From the NCBI GenBank assembly GCA_031257835.1, contig JAIRNY010000001.1:1-46291 (forward strand): DNA of 46,291 nt. Reading direction: 5' to 3'. The notes under the pieces were generated by a model. That model searched no databases, was not told the DNA's origin, and saw only the letters and a program-made list of their open reading frames with translations. The translations under genes were made by a program, and so were the position numbers. This DNA is from Candidatus Endomicrobiellum cryptotermitis. Its GTDB lineage: Bacteria > Elusimicrobiota > Endomicrobiia > Endomicrobiales > Endomicrobiaceae. Shown piece by piece: positions 32,357 to 41,311 of this stretch (position 1 is its first letter; the number at the start of each line of letters is the position of its first letter).

Positions 32357-33595
32357 ATGTCAAAAAAATCTCTTGTAGCGGGTCTTGATATTGGGAGTAA
32401 CAAGGTATGTTGCGTAGCTGGAATGCGTGACCAAGACACAAGGATAGTAAAAATATTAGGTGCTGTTTGTGTGCCTTGTGATGGTATAAAAGCGGGTGCT
32501 GTTATAAATATACAAGAAACGGCTTTAGCTATTAGCAAAGTTTTTGAAGAGACAGAAAAAGTAGTGGGTGGCCAAATAGGCAATGTAGTTACTGCTATGA
32601 GAGGAAGTTTTATTAAGTCTAAAGATTCTAAAGGTGTTGCAAATATAAGTTATTCAAATAGAGAAATTTCTCAAGAGACAGTTGATAATGCTTTAGAAAG
32701 TGCAAAGAAACAGATACGACTAGAACCTGATCAAGAAATACTTCAAATAATACCTAGAGAATATATATTGAACCAACAAAGAGGTATACAAAATCCTATT
32801 GGAATGGAAGGCACATATATAGAAGTTGATGTTTGTGCTTTTATTGCTTGTAGTAGTAATATAGGAAATATTGCTAAATCTATGAACTCTATTGGTGTAA
32901 ATTGTGATGATAGAGTTTATGGTTATTTGTCTGCAAGTGACATATTAGTTACAAAAGAAGAGAAAGAGTTAAGTTGTCTTGTTGTTGATTTTGGAGGTCT
33001 TACAACAGGACTTGTGCATTATTTAGATGGCATTATTAGACACACTGATGAACTTTCTGATGGGTCAGATTATATTACAAGAGATATAGGCCATAAATTG
33101 AGAGCAACTTATTCTGTTTCAAGAGATGTTAAAGAAAAATATGGTGCGGCATTTATGTATAGTGATTTTAAGAATGAAGAGTTTGAATATAAATCTGCAG
33201 ATGGTAGAAGTATAAAGAAATGTGATAGATTAGAACTTGTAAATGGCATAATTACTCTACGAATAGATAGAATTTTGTACGAGATTAAAGAAATTATAAA
33301 TAGAAATAATTATGGGGAAGAGTTTTTGTCAGGAGGCATAATTCTTACAGGCGGAGGTAGTAATCTTGCTGGACTTACTGAAGCGTTTGAAAAAGCTTTT
33401 AATTGTTCAGCTAGAACAGGCGTACCAAACTCAGAAAAAGTTGTTGGTCCAAGTGAGATATTAATGAATCCGTCTTATACTACAGCTATAGGAGCTATAG
33501 TTTCGAGTTTTTCGAATGGTAAATATGTTAAAAGAAAAAGTTCTGGTAGTGGTATGATGTCGAGAATATCAAAATGGTTTGAGGAAGTTTTTTAA
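32357..33595 (+). CDS. ftsA: Cell division protein FtsA
   Basis: Actin-like ATPase that tethers FtsZ to the inner membrane. VAGLDIGSNKVCCVAG is the phosphate-1 loop, VVDFGGLTTGLVHYLDG the phosphate-2 loop, and GGIILTGGGSNLAGL the adenosine loop. The C-terminal tail SRISKWFEEVF is an amphipathic membrane-targeting helix. At 412 aa the length is normal. It starts 10 nt after ftsQ behind GAGGA and abuts ftsZ directly. Confidence 0.96.
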   Translation: MSKKSLVAGLDIGSNKVCCVAGMRDQDTRIVKILGAVCVPCDGIKAGAVINIQETALAISKVFEETEKVVGGQIGNVVTAMRGSFIKSKDSKGVANISYSNREISQETVDNALESAKKQIRLEPDQEILQIIPREYILNQQRGIQNPIGMEGTYIEVDVCAFIACSSNIGNIAKSMNSIGVNCDDRVYGYLSASDILVTKEEKELSCLVVDFGGLTTGLVHYLDGIIRHTDELSDGSDYITRDIGHKLRATYSVSRDVKEKYGAAFMYSDFKNEEFEYKSADGRSIKKCDRLELVNGIITLRIDRILYEIKEIINRNNYGEEFLSGGIILTGGGSNLAGLTEAFEKAFNCSARTGVPNSEKVVGPSEILMNPSYTTAIGAIVSSFSNGKYVKRKSSGSGMMSRISKWFEEVF

Positions 33596-34693
33596 ATGAG
33601 TATGAAAATAGTTTTGCCTCAAGAAGAGGTAAATTCAGGGCAGTTTGCTACAATTAAAATTTTAGGTGTTGGCGGTGGTGGTTGTAATGCTGTAAATAGA
33701 ATGATTGCTGCAAATGTGGGGAATGTGGAATTTGTAGCAATCAATACAGATGCACAAGCCTTGCTTAAGTCTGCAGCTCCTGACGTTTTGCAAATAGGTG
33801 AGAAGATAACTAAAGGGCTTGGAGTTGGTGGTAATCCAGAAATGGGCAGGCAATCTGCAGAGGAAAGTTTAGAGGACATAAGAGGACGGTTAATTGGTGC
33901 AGATATGGTATTTATTACTGCTGGTATGGGTGGAGGGACTGGTACAGGCGCAGCGCCTATTGTAGCTAAACTTGCAAAAGAATCAGGTATTTTAACTATC
34001 GGTGTTGTTACAAAGCCTTTTGAACATGAAGGTAAAGTTAGAATGGCACAAGCAGAAGAAGGGATTAAAAACCTTGAAGAGTTTACAGATGCTTTAATTG
34101 TTATTCCAAATGAAAGAGTTTTTAATGTTATAAATGAGAGAATAGCTTTAGACACTTTTTACCAGATTATAGATGATGTTTTAAGACAAAGTATTCAAGC
34201 CATTACAGATGTTATAACAGTGACTGGTGAAATTAATAGAGATTTTGCAGATGTTAGAAATATTTTGTCTAATGCAGGTACTGCTTTAATAGGTATTGGA
34301 GAAAGTACAAGTGACATTCCTAAAGAAGCTGTAAAAAAAGCTTTAACAAGTCCACTTCTTGATAATTATGATATTTCTAAATCAAAAAAAGCTTTAGTTA
34401 ATATAACTACAAATTCTAGTGTAACAGCTTTTACTTTACAAGAAATATTTAGTGATATAAAAAATTATGGTATTAATGGTCATGTATTTTTTGGACATAC
34501 AATAGATAATAGACTTGATGATAAAATTAAAGTTACTATTATCGCTACAGGTTTTGCTAGTGACGATTTGCCTGATAATTTTTCTGTAGCAAATGTTCAA
34601 CAAGATCTATTTTTAGAACAGAAATCTAAAATAAAAGATATAGAACCTTCCAAGCCTGCCTATACGTACTGGAAACCTAAATTTTTAAAATGA
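33596..34693 (+). CDS. ftsZ: Cell division GTPase FtsZ
   Basis: Tubulin homologue that forms the division ring. The GTP-binding signature GGGTGTGAAP is present (in MGGGTGTGAAPIVAKLAKE), with the N-terminal GVGGGGCNAVNRM and the T7-loop region NRDFADVRNILSNAGTALIG. It ends in YWKPKFLK, a plausible version of the C-terminal conserved peptide that binds FtsA. The linker is very short, giving 365 aa. The ATG directly follows the ftsA stop; a second ATG six bases on is possible. A 178-codon minus-strand reading is a shadow. Confidence 0.98.
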   Translation: MSMKIVLPQEEVNSGQFATIKILGVGGGGCNAVNRMIAANVGNVEFVAINTDAQALLKSAAPDVLQIGEKITKGLGVGGNPEMGRQSAEESLEDIRGRLIGADMVFITAGMGGGTGTGAAPIVAKLAKESGILTIGVVTKPFEHEGKVRMAQAEEGIKNLEEFTDALIVIPNERVFNVINERIALDTFYQIIDDVLRQSIQAITDVITVTGEINRDFADVRNILSNAGTALIGIGESTSDIPKEAVKKALTSPLLDNYDISKSKKALVNITTNSSVTAFTLQEIFSDIKNYGINGHVFFGHTIDNRLDDKIKVTIIATGFASDDLPDNFSVANVQQDLFLEQKSKIKDIEPSKPAYTYWKPKFLK

Positions 34694-35343
34694 AAATAAT
34701 GGAAGAATTTATATTTCATAAAAATTTTAATTACAAGCATTTTACGAGCACTATTTTATCTGGTAATTTGAAAGACAAAACAACACGTGATAATTTTTTA
34801 AATTCGCAAGGTTTAAGACCAAATGATTTAGTGCTTGCAAATCAGGGCCATAGTGCTAATATCAAAATTGTTGGAAACACTGATAGTGGTAATTTTATTG
34901 ATAATTGTGATGGCTTAATTAGTAACGATAAGTCTATAATGCTAGGTGTTTTTACGGCAGACTGTGTGCCTTTACTTATAACAAATGGGACAATTAAAGC
35001 TGCAATTCATGCTGGTTGGAAAGGTATTTATTTGGGGATAGTAGAAAATACAATTGAGATTTTTAAGAATAAATTCTCTGTACATGTTAAAGATATTGAG
35101 GTTTACATTGGTCCTCATATTCGTTCTTGTTGTTATGAAGTTGGTAAAAATTTTGAAGATCTTTTTAATTTAAAGTTACAAGATAATAAATTAGATTTAT
35201 CAAGAATTGTTTTTAATAAGTTAAAAAACTTAGGAGTTGTTAATATTTTTGATGTAAATAAGTGTACTTTTTGCAAAGGTAGTCACTTTTTTTCTTATAG
35301 GCAAAATAAAACATCCGAAAGGATGTTGTCTTTGATTGTTTAA
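34690..35343 (+). CDS. pgeF: Peptidoglycan editing factor / polyphenol-oxidase-fold protein (PgeF/YlmD/YfiH)
   Basis: Zn-dependent, laccase-fold protein often found after ftsZ. The metal-site residues are visible: TADCVPLLI (Cys), IHAGWKGIYLG (His), and YIGPHIRSCCYEVG (His). At 217 aa it is near the usual 240. The ATGA overlap with ftsZ shows coupling. Family members act as purine nucleoside phosphorylases or help remove mis-incorporated serine from peptidoglycan precursors. The GAAA-loop hairpin near its end (35312-35327) lacks a T-run. Confidence 0.88.
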   Translation: MKIMEEFIFHKNFNYKHFTSTILSGNLKDKTTRDNFLNSQGLRPNDLVLANQGHSANIKIVGNTDSGNFIDNCDGLISNDKSIMLGVFTADCVPLLITNGTIKAAIHAGWKGIYLGIVENTIEIFKNKFSVHVKDIEVYIGPHIRSCCYEVGKNFEDLFNLKLQDNKLDLSRIVFNKLKNLGVVNIFDVNKCTFCKGSHFFSYRQNKTSERMLSLIV

Positions 35344-35557
35344 TTATTAAATTGTTAAAAAATTGGCATAGTCTGAATCTGAGTCTGATTGTAATTTTAA
35401 AATCTTATACAAAATAGTCCAGTTTTAATTTTTAAATGACATAACCAACAATACACTCTTTTATCTTTTTATATATTGATTAATACAAAATCTTAAAAGC
35501 CGGTCAACTCAGCGAATATAGTTTCTATTGCCGAATTAATTTATAAAGGAGTAAATA

Positions 35558-35695
35558 ATGGAATGTTTAACATGTCAAATACTACAAGGAGATGTAATCC
35601 CGCCCGCCTCAATTCAAACTTCCAATTGTCCCTATTTCACCTCCACCGCGTTCTATGCTATATTACCGCCACCATGGGCGCCTAAACTTTTTTAA
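35558..35695 (+). pseudogene. Possible HIT-family N-terminal fragment fused to a C-rich stretch
   Basis: An ORF of 45 codons starts at ATG 35558 with a strong AAAGGAG site. Its first 12 residues (MECLTCQILQGD) resemble the start of histidine-triad proteins (C-x2-C-x-I-x2-G-[DE]). The rest (from about 35594 to 35690) is pyrimidine-rich, unlike flanking DNA, and encodes many Pro and no HIT motif. I read it as a truncated gene joined to foreign or rearranged DNA. It could also be chance. Confidence 0.3.
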
Positions 35696-35814
35696 GTTTG
35701 TTTATAAAATTAAATTATCCCAGGAGATTTATAGCATTAAACGATTTGTTAAGAATTTAGAGATATTTTAGAACTAAAAAACAGTATTTTATAAAAAAGA
35801 GGTACAGTTGAATT

Positions 35815-36426
35815 GTGGACAATGGTTACGACACAAACTTATTAATCGACACCAGAAATGCAAATAAAGAAATATATCCGTATAATATTTTTACTTTAAA
35901 AAATTGCCAAAACATCGAATTAGATAACAAAGTAACATTTTTTATCGGTGAAAATTGAAAAGATCGTTAAAAAGACCAAAAACTGGATATTTTTTTAGAG
36001 CAGAAAGTTTTTATAACGTTGCTACAAATATTGAAAGTTTAGATGATTGCCTGCTGCGTGTGAGAAAATAATTAAGGCTTATGGCGGAAAGTCTTTGCAT
36101 GAACAATCGCGAGGAGAATTTCTTTAATCTTAAATAGATTTTGCAAAAATGGATTTTACATACTTGATGAACCGGAATCTGGACTCTCTTTAGAAAGACA
36201 GTTTGCATTTATTTCTAGACTTAATGAACTTGTTGGCGAGCAATCTCAGTTTATTATTGCTACGCATTCACCAATAATATTGTCTTACCCACCTTCTACC
36301 ATATATCAAATAACGGAAAGTGGTATGCACGAAGTTGAATATGAACAAACAAACGCTTTTAAATTTATGAAAATGTTTGCTGAAAATCATTCTAATTTTT
36401 TAAATGAATTACTAAAAGTAAAGTAG
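35815..36426 (+). pseudogene. AAA-family ATPase (COG3910-like), internal deletion and frameshifts
   Basis: A GTG at 35815 (AGAGG upstream) opens a frame reading NIFTLKNCQNIELDNKVTFFIGEN, which stops where the Walker A Gly-Lys-Ser should be. About 60-70 residues appear lost. Then LKRPKTGYFFRAESFYNVAT follows, and after frame changes GGKSLHEQS (signature-like), GFYILDEPESGLS (Walker B), QFIIATHSPIILSYPPSTIYQI (switch His) and a normal C-terminus. This order fits a small predicted ABC-type ATPase. With no Walker A it cannot be active. Confidence 0.75.
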
Positions 36427-36436
36427 TAGGTTAATT

Positions 36437-36883
36437 ATTAATATAACAGTTTTGGATGAACATCATGAAGTTATGCTGTTTTGGGAAGAAATAAGAATAA
36501 TTTAGCTGCAACATTGTTGCATGTGGATTTTCATTCAGACATGTGGGCGCCAGGTAACCCAATTTATTATCAATTTTCTAAGATGCTCGGTTTCTTTGTC
36601 AATCTACACTGAAAGTATTTACGATCTAGTTGAAAATGGTGTTTGCATTACTAGCTTTTTGTTACCTTCTGTTTTTTTTAAGGTATGGGTTTGATAATAT
36701 TATATTTTTAAAAGCAATTGGTAATGAAGAACGATATCTGCACAGCATCAAATAGGCACAGTAAATGGAGAAGGAAAATTTATAAGAAATCCAAATAATA
36801 AAAATACTTTATTTTTCCCAGATAAAAAATCGTTTAAGTACACTGAAACAACATCTTTAGAAAATGTAAATTGCGATGATTAG
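36437..36883 (+). pseudogene. UPF0489-family protein, decayed
   Basis: Pieces in several frames give VLDEHHEVMLFWEE, then LLHVDFHSDMWAP (the family's L-x-H-x-D-x-HSDM-x-P motif), IYDLVENGVCITSFLLPSVFF, and an ending GTVNGEGKFIRNPNNKNTL...SLENVNCDD before TAG at 36881-36883. The start is not clear; readable sequence begins near 36443. It looks like a formerly intact UPF0489 (hypothetical hydrolase-like) gene broken by at least three indels. Confidence 0.66.
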
Positions 36884-37030
36884 GTTTGATACGAACGTCT
36901 TCTGAGCTGTCAGTATAGGCAGTGGAAGCCTCGAGGAAATTGACAGTCCCATTATGCCATTACCAGCTATTGTGTAATAGTGCTAGTGTCTTTAAATATT
37001 AGCTTCTTGTTTGCTGTTTTTAACATTTAT
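36884..37030. other. Non-coding tail of the 35-37 kb graveyard
   Basis: No recognisable coding sequence. A short open stretch (SIGSGSLEEIDSPIMPLPAIV in one plus frame) might be a leftover of the preceding pseudogene's neighbour. The DUF4015 gene on the minus strand ends at 37031. Confidence 0.3.
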
Positions 37031-38212
37031 TTATGGAGTTGGCGGGTCACTTTCTATGTAAAAGTTTCCTTCATTTTTGTCTTTTAATGCATCTTTTGTA
37101 TATACACAACGAGGATTCCATAATAGCCAGTTTCCAACTTTGTTATCATAACAAGCCTGCATTTGAGCTCTTACTTCATTTTTACTGTATTTATATCCTA
37201 AACTAAAATCTTGTAACCATGGACGAAGTTTTTCTGGCGGTATTCTTTTTAATGCTCCTTCGATGGAATAATAAACTACTTTGTACGGTTCTTTGTTTGG
37301 TTCTTCTATACCATAATTCCATTTCCCGTAATGAGAAGGGTATACCATAGGGCTTACATAATCCACGCATTCTGTCATTTCAATTATTTTCTGGCCTATG
37401 CCTAAATCGTCATCTGCTGTAGTGGTTAATCCAAAAACATCTATAGAAATTTTTGTTCCTTTAGATTTTAACTGACTGCTAGCTTCTTTTAAAAAGCCAA
37501 CTAAAGCTTTTGATGCTTGTGACGGAGAATGGGGTTTGGAATATCTGCAATTTCTTGTGTTTCCATCAGATGGAAAACGTATATAGTCAAATTGAATTTC
37601 ATCAAATCCTATCTCAGCGGCTTTTTTAGCTATTTGCAAATTATATTGCCATGCTTCTTTATTATAAGGGTCAAGCCAGGCTACATTTCGTCTGTCTGTC
37701 CAAATTGTTCCATCTGGATTTTTAACTGCAAGTTCTGGTTTTTTTCTAGAAATTGCATTATCTCTAAAAACAACTATTCTTGCTATAGTGTAAATTCCTT
37801 TTTCTTTTAATTGTTTTAAGTATTGTTCTATATCTGGTATAGCTGGGTCATATAAATTGTATGAATTTACTATTTTTATCCCATCAATATAAACGCGCCC
37901 CTCATACTCTTTTATATCTATGACTGCTGCATTTAGCTCTGTATTGTCAAAAAGGTCTGCTGCAGCTTCTCTATATTTTTTTGAACCGCTTACCCACGCA
38001 GAAAGATGTATTCCTCTTATAAAATTACCAAAGATTTGTTTGTTGTTAGTGATGCTTAGTATAGTTGTTTTAGCTATTTGGTATGATAAAGTTTCTTCTT
38101 TTTGAGGTTTTTCTAAAACAACAGCTCTATTGTTAGAGTTTTTTGGGTGAGTAATGCAACCTTGTAAAATAAAAAATAGTAATAGGACAAATTTAATATT
38201 TCGTTTTAGCAT
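37031..38212 (-). CDS. DUF4015 glycoside-hydrolase-like lipoprotein
   Basis: A lipoprotein signal with lipobox FILQGC puts the lipidated Cys at residue 19. The mature part is a TIM-barrel family (DUF4015) related to GH13-type glycoside hydrolases: IRGIHLSAWVSGSKKYREA, AAVIDIKEYEGRVYI, IARIVVFRDNA, RRNVAWLDPYNKEAW, GFDEIQFDYIRFPSDG (Asp/Glu candidates for catalysis), DVFGLTT and YVSPMVYPSHYG. At 393 aa the length is normal. It is one of three minus-strand genes. It is divergent from the gene at 38355, with 142 nt between. Substrate unknown, probably a wall or surface glycan. Confidence 0.85.
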   Translation of the reverse strand: MLKRNIKFVLLLFFILQGCITHPKNSNNRAVVLEKPQKEETLSYQIAKTTILSITNNKQIFGNFIRGIHLSAWVSGSKKYREAAADLFDNTELNAAVIDIKEYEGRVYIDGIKIVNSYNLYDPAIPDIEQYLKQLKEKGIYTIARIVVFRDNAISRKKPELAVKNPDGTIWTDRRNVAWLDPYNKEAWQYNLQIAKKAAEIGFDEIQFDYIRFPSDGNTRNCRYSKPHSPSQASKALVGFLKEASSQLKSKGTKISIDVFGLTTTADDDLGIGQKIIEMTECVDYVSPMVYPSHYGKWNYGIEEPNKEPYKVVYYSIEGALKRIPPEKLRPWLQDFSLGYKYSKNEVRAQMQACYDNKVGNWLLWNPRCVYTKDALKDKNEGNFYIESDPPTP

Positions 38213-38339
38213 GACTTTAATTTTACTTGAAATTAATATTTTTTGTCAATTTAAATTTGGTAAAGTTAAATGTTTATTGCTCATGTGCTGTTTGGTGTTT
38301 TTTTTAACTGAATGAATTTTAACTTATACATAATAATGC

Positions 38340-38345
38340 TATAAT
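38340..38345 (+). promoter_or_regulatory. Consensus -10 (TATAAT) next to the 38355 start
   Basis: A perfect TATAAT lies only 9 nt before ATG 38355. A start near 38352 would leave a leader of about 3 nt, and no Shine-Dalgarno sequence is visible. The -35 (TTTTAA, about 38317) is poor. Confidence 0.4.
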
Positions 38346-38354
38346 ACTTAAATT

Positions 38355-39908
38355 ATGAATAAGATTGCTTATAACCTGTTGCGAGTCTTTTTAATAATTA
38401 TATCGTTTTGTTGCATGTCTTTTTGTGATGATTGTAAGTATATAGTTTTTTTTTCAGATAATTCTGATATTACAGATTCAGTAATTAACAAAATAATTCT
38501 TTCAAATCGTTTTTGTATGACAGTACCAATTTTAGCCAAGGAAGAAATACCGGATAATTTGCAAGAAGTTGTTGCTTCAGGAAAGATAGAAGTTTCTCTT
38601 TCTTTAAATCCGGAACCTATTCTTCCTGTTTTTACAGAGCTTGCAAATGTTTTAGAACACTCAAAGAAATTAAATTCTAGCATGATGTTTGAAAAGTATA
38701 TTGCAAGCAATTTTATTGCTTTTGAGCGAAATATAAATAACAATTTTGGGTTGTTTTTAAACTTTGCTGAGCTTTCTAATGATTTGCTTTACTATTTTAC
38801 AAATTTAGGTTTTGTGTGGGTTAATGTAGATAATCTTAAAGAGAATATCTTTGGAGCATATAAAATAAACGATATTACAACATTTTCATTATATAAAGAT
38901 TTTCCGACCAACCAAAAAAATGTGATGGGGTGGCTTTCTGCTAAAAAAGATCAAAATATTATACCGGTCCTTCTTACAAAAAAGCATTTGCAAAATTCAA
39001 AATTTATGGACTATTTAATTTATATCTTTGATAATAGCAAATACATAAAACCTGCTGTTCCTACATATGTTTGTAAATTTTGTGAGATTTCAAAATTAGA
39101 GAAACCTCAACTATTTCAATATTTTCAAGTAGAATCTAATATAAAAGCAAAACTTCTTTCTGCTGTTAACTTGCTTAATGCTTATATTAATAATGCAAGT
39201 GATTTTAGTGAATATGCGTATATTAATGCTCAAAATGAATTTATTTATTTGCTTAGCTATGATATTTTAAAAAATTATCTTTATTCAAGTAGTAGCGCAA
39301 GAAAATTTGATGCGGCATATAATAATATTTGCCGTCTTGTAGGAGCAGCTGTTGATAAAGCAAATGTTGAGCAAAAAAGTAAAGTTTTTTTTAGAGGGCA
39401 AACTCAAGTAGAACCAGTAGCAAATGGTGTTTTTATTAAAAATGAAGGAACCCTAAAAAATATTAAAGTTTTATCTAGAAACGAAAATACTGAAATAAGT
39501 TTTATTTTTGATTCTTTGACATGGAAAGAGATTTCTTTTTTGGACTTTTATATAGACTTGAACAATATTGAAGGAGCAGGGTCGAGTTCATTTATTTCTG
39601 GTGTTTTGGGTTTTTTTAGTAATAATTCAGGTTGGGAGTATGCTTTAAGAATACATAAGGATAAGGCTGTTTTATATAAATATTCGCCAAGTGGAGCATC
39701 TGCAGTTATAAATTTAGATGTAAAGGATAATGTGGTCTATATCCCTCATAAATATATAAGAGGAAATCCATCTAATTGGGGATATCAAGCTATTGTTGTT
39801 GCAGAAAAAGAAAACAAAAAACATATTATTGATTTTTTAAATCAATCTAGTAGGTCTAAAGAAAGTATTATTTCTGCAAATCCTTTTGAGGTTTCTATGG
39901 TAAGATAG
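38355..39908 (+). CDS. Secreted protein with glucodextranase-C-like carbohydrate module
   Basis: Not a gene I can name. A signal peptide covers residues 1 to about 24 (LLRVFLIIISFCCMSFCDD). Residues about 28-330 have alternating strands and helices with IEVSLSLNPEPILPVF and NLGFVWVNVD, which faintly recall GH57 or polysaccharide-deacetylase barrels. Residues about 345-517 match the glucodextranase C-terminal / DOMON-like module (WEYALRIHKDKAVLYKYSPSGA, NVVYIPHKYIRGNPSNWGYQAIVVA). No catalytic residues are evident. A glycan-active or glycan-binding envelope protein is a fair guess. It converges on the M23 gene with 5 nt between stops. Confidence 0.6.
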   Translation: MNKIAYNLLRVFLIIISFCCMSFCDDCKYIVFFSDNSDITDSVINKIILSNRFCMTVPILAKEEIPDNLQEVVASGKIEVSLSLNPEPILPVFTELANVLEHSKKLNSSMMFEKYIASNFIAFERNINNNFGLFLNFAELSNDLLYYFTNLGFVWVNVDNLKENIFGAYKINDITTFSLYKDFPTNQKNVMGWLSAKKDQNIIPVLLTKKHLQNSKFMDYLIYIFDNSKYIKPAVPTYVCKFCEISKLEKPQLFQYFQVESNIKAKLLSAVNLLNAYINNASDFSEYAYINAQNEFIYLLSYDILKNYLYSSSSARKFDAAYNNICRLVGAAVDKANVEQKSKVFFRGQTQVEPVANGVFIKNEGTLKNIKVLSRNENTEISFIFDSLTWKEISFLDFYIDLNNIEGAGSSSFISGVLGFFSNNSGWEYALRIHKDKAVLYKYSPSGASAVINLDVKDNVVYIPHKYIRGNPSNWGYQAIVVAEKENKKHIIDFLNQSSRSKESIISANPFEVSMVR

Positions 39909-39913
39909 GAATG

Positions 39914-41137
39914 TTAAGTTGAAAGTTGAGTTATTAAATTTTGTATATAATTGTTAAAATTTGTTTTATCCTCTCCTTTTAATGTAGTAGTTGGTGGTTG
40001 TTTCATTGTTAGAAAGTTAAAAAATTTACCATTGAGTTTGATTCTAAAATCAAGATGTGGCCCTGTTGCAAGTCCTGTCATGCCAACGTAACCGATAACT
40101 TGCCCTTGTTTTACTTTAGAACCTTTTTTAATTCCTTTAGCGTATTTTGATAGATGTCCATAATAAGTTTCATATCCATTATTATGCTTTATGATTATCA
40201 AATTGCCAAAACCGCCGTTATTATATTGGGCTTTTAATACGGTCCCATCACCAATAGAAGAAACGGGTGTTCCTTGTGGAGCAGCGTAGTCTATGCCTAA
40301 ATGTGGTCTAGCATACTTTAGTATTGGGTGTACCCTGCTAGCTGAAAAGTATGAACTTATCCTCCTAAACTGTAAAGGGGCTTTTAAAAAAGTACTTTTT
40401 AAAGATTTTCCATCTTGATCAAAGTACCCATAATTACCTTCGCTTGTTTTAAAGTAAAAAGCATTATATGTTTTTGATGAGGTTTTATATTGTGCGGCAA
40501 GAATTTTTGAAGATAAGTTTTTGTTTTTCTTTTCTATATGCTCAACTTCATATATTATTTTGAAAATGTCTCCTTGCTTTGTATCTGTAAGAAAGTCTAT
40601 CTGCCAGGCGAAAATATCTGCAAAGTATAAAATTACATCTGCAGGTATATTTTTGTAAGTCATTGCAGCCCATAAAGAAGAGTCTATAGTTCCTTCATAT
40701 TTATATTCAGTTTTAGACACTTCTAGCTCTTTTTTTTGTGTTTGTATTTGTTTATCCGAAGATTGAATTATTGAATAGTAAAAAGGTCCTTGAGGGTAAT
40801 AATAAAATTCTGCCCAGTCATCTGTGTTTTTATTGTAAAATATTTCGTAAAAATCACCAGGTATACAAAGATTTATATTTGTTAATTTTTGCAATTCTCT
40901 AATTATCGTGTTAGAGCTTTCCATTGAAAGTTTTGTTTTGTTTTTTAATGTTAACTGTAAAACATCCCCTTTTTGTATTATCCCCTTTTCAATTTCAATG
41001 TTTGATTCAAGTTTTTCTTCTGGTTTTTGCTTGTTTAATTGATTTAAAAAAACGTTTTTTGTTATAAAACTAATGAAAAATATAAATATTATGCTAATTA
41101 TTATAATACACACAGTTTTACTTGATATACTTTTCAT
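39914..41137 (-). CDS. M23-family metallopeptidase (murein endopeptidase-like)
   Basis: Cleaves peptidoglycan cross-links in the periplasm, or regulates amidases if inactive. An N-terminal membrane anchor lies at residues about 8-26. A LysM/OapA-like linker region follows (KGDVLQLTLKNKTK, GDFYEIFYNK). The C-terminal peptidase domain has the zinc motif HLGIDYAAPQGTPV (H-x3-D) and GYETYYGHLSKYAKGI (His pair). Both metal motifs look intact, so catalysis is likely. At 407 aa the MepM/YebA-type length fits. It is read opposite to the next gene run and shares a 174-nt divergent region with the CvpA-like gene. Confidence 0.92.
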   Translation of the reverse strand: MKSISSKTVCIIIISIIFIFFISFITKNVFLNQLNKQKPEEKLESNIEIEKGIIQKGDVLQLTLKNKTKLSMESSNTIIRELQKLTNINLCIPGDFYEIFYNKNTDDWAEFYYYPQGPFYYSIIQSSDKQIQTQKKELEVSKTEYKYEGTIDSSLWAAMTYKNIPADVILYFADIFAWQIDFLTDTKQGDIFKIIYEVEHIEKKNKNLSSKILAAQYKTSSKTYNAFYFKTSEGNYGYFDQDGKSLKSTFLKAPLQFRRISSYFSASRVHPILKYARPHLGIDYAAPQGTPVSSIGDGTVLKAQYNNGGFGNLIIIKHNNGYETYYGHLSKYAKGIKKGSKVKQGQVIGYVGMTGLATGPHLDFRIKLNGKFFNFLTMKQPPTTTLKGEDKTNFNNYIQNLITQLST

Positions 41138-41311
41138 AATAATGCTGATTCTACTAGATTTTTATTATTTTGACAATGTGAAAGTAATTTTTGTAAAATC
41201 AGACGCGAGGGGTCTAAATTTTAATAGTGTTAGTTAAGCACATAAAACTATGTGTTTTTATCTAAACCTTGCAAGTAGAATTGTAATAGCAAGTGTAAAA
41301 TAGAGTTAAAA

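Noticed and set aside
33619-34155. 178-codon open frame on the minus strand opposite ftsZ
   Set aside because: A shadow of the conserved FtsZ core; its Pro/Pro-rich stretch is the antisense of the Gly-rich FtsZ loops.
35312-35327. ACATCC-GAAA-GGATGT hairpin as terminator of the division cluster
   Set aside because: It lies inside the pgeF coding sequence and is not followed by a T-run.
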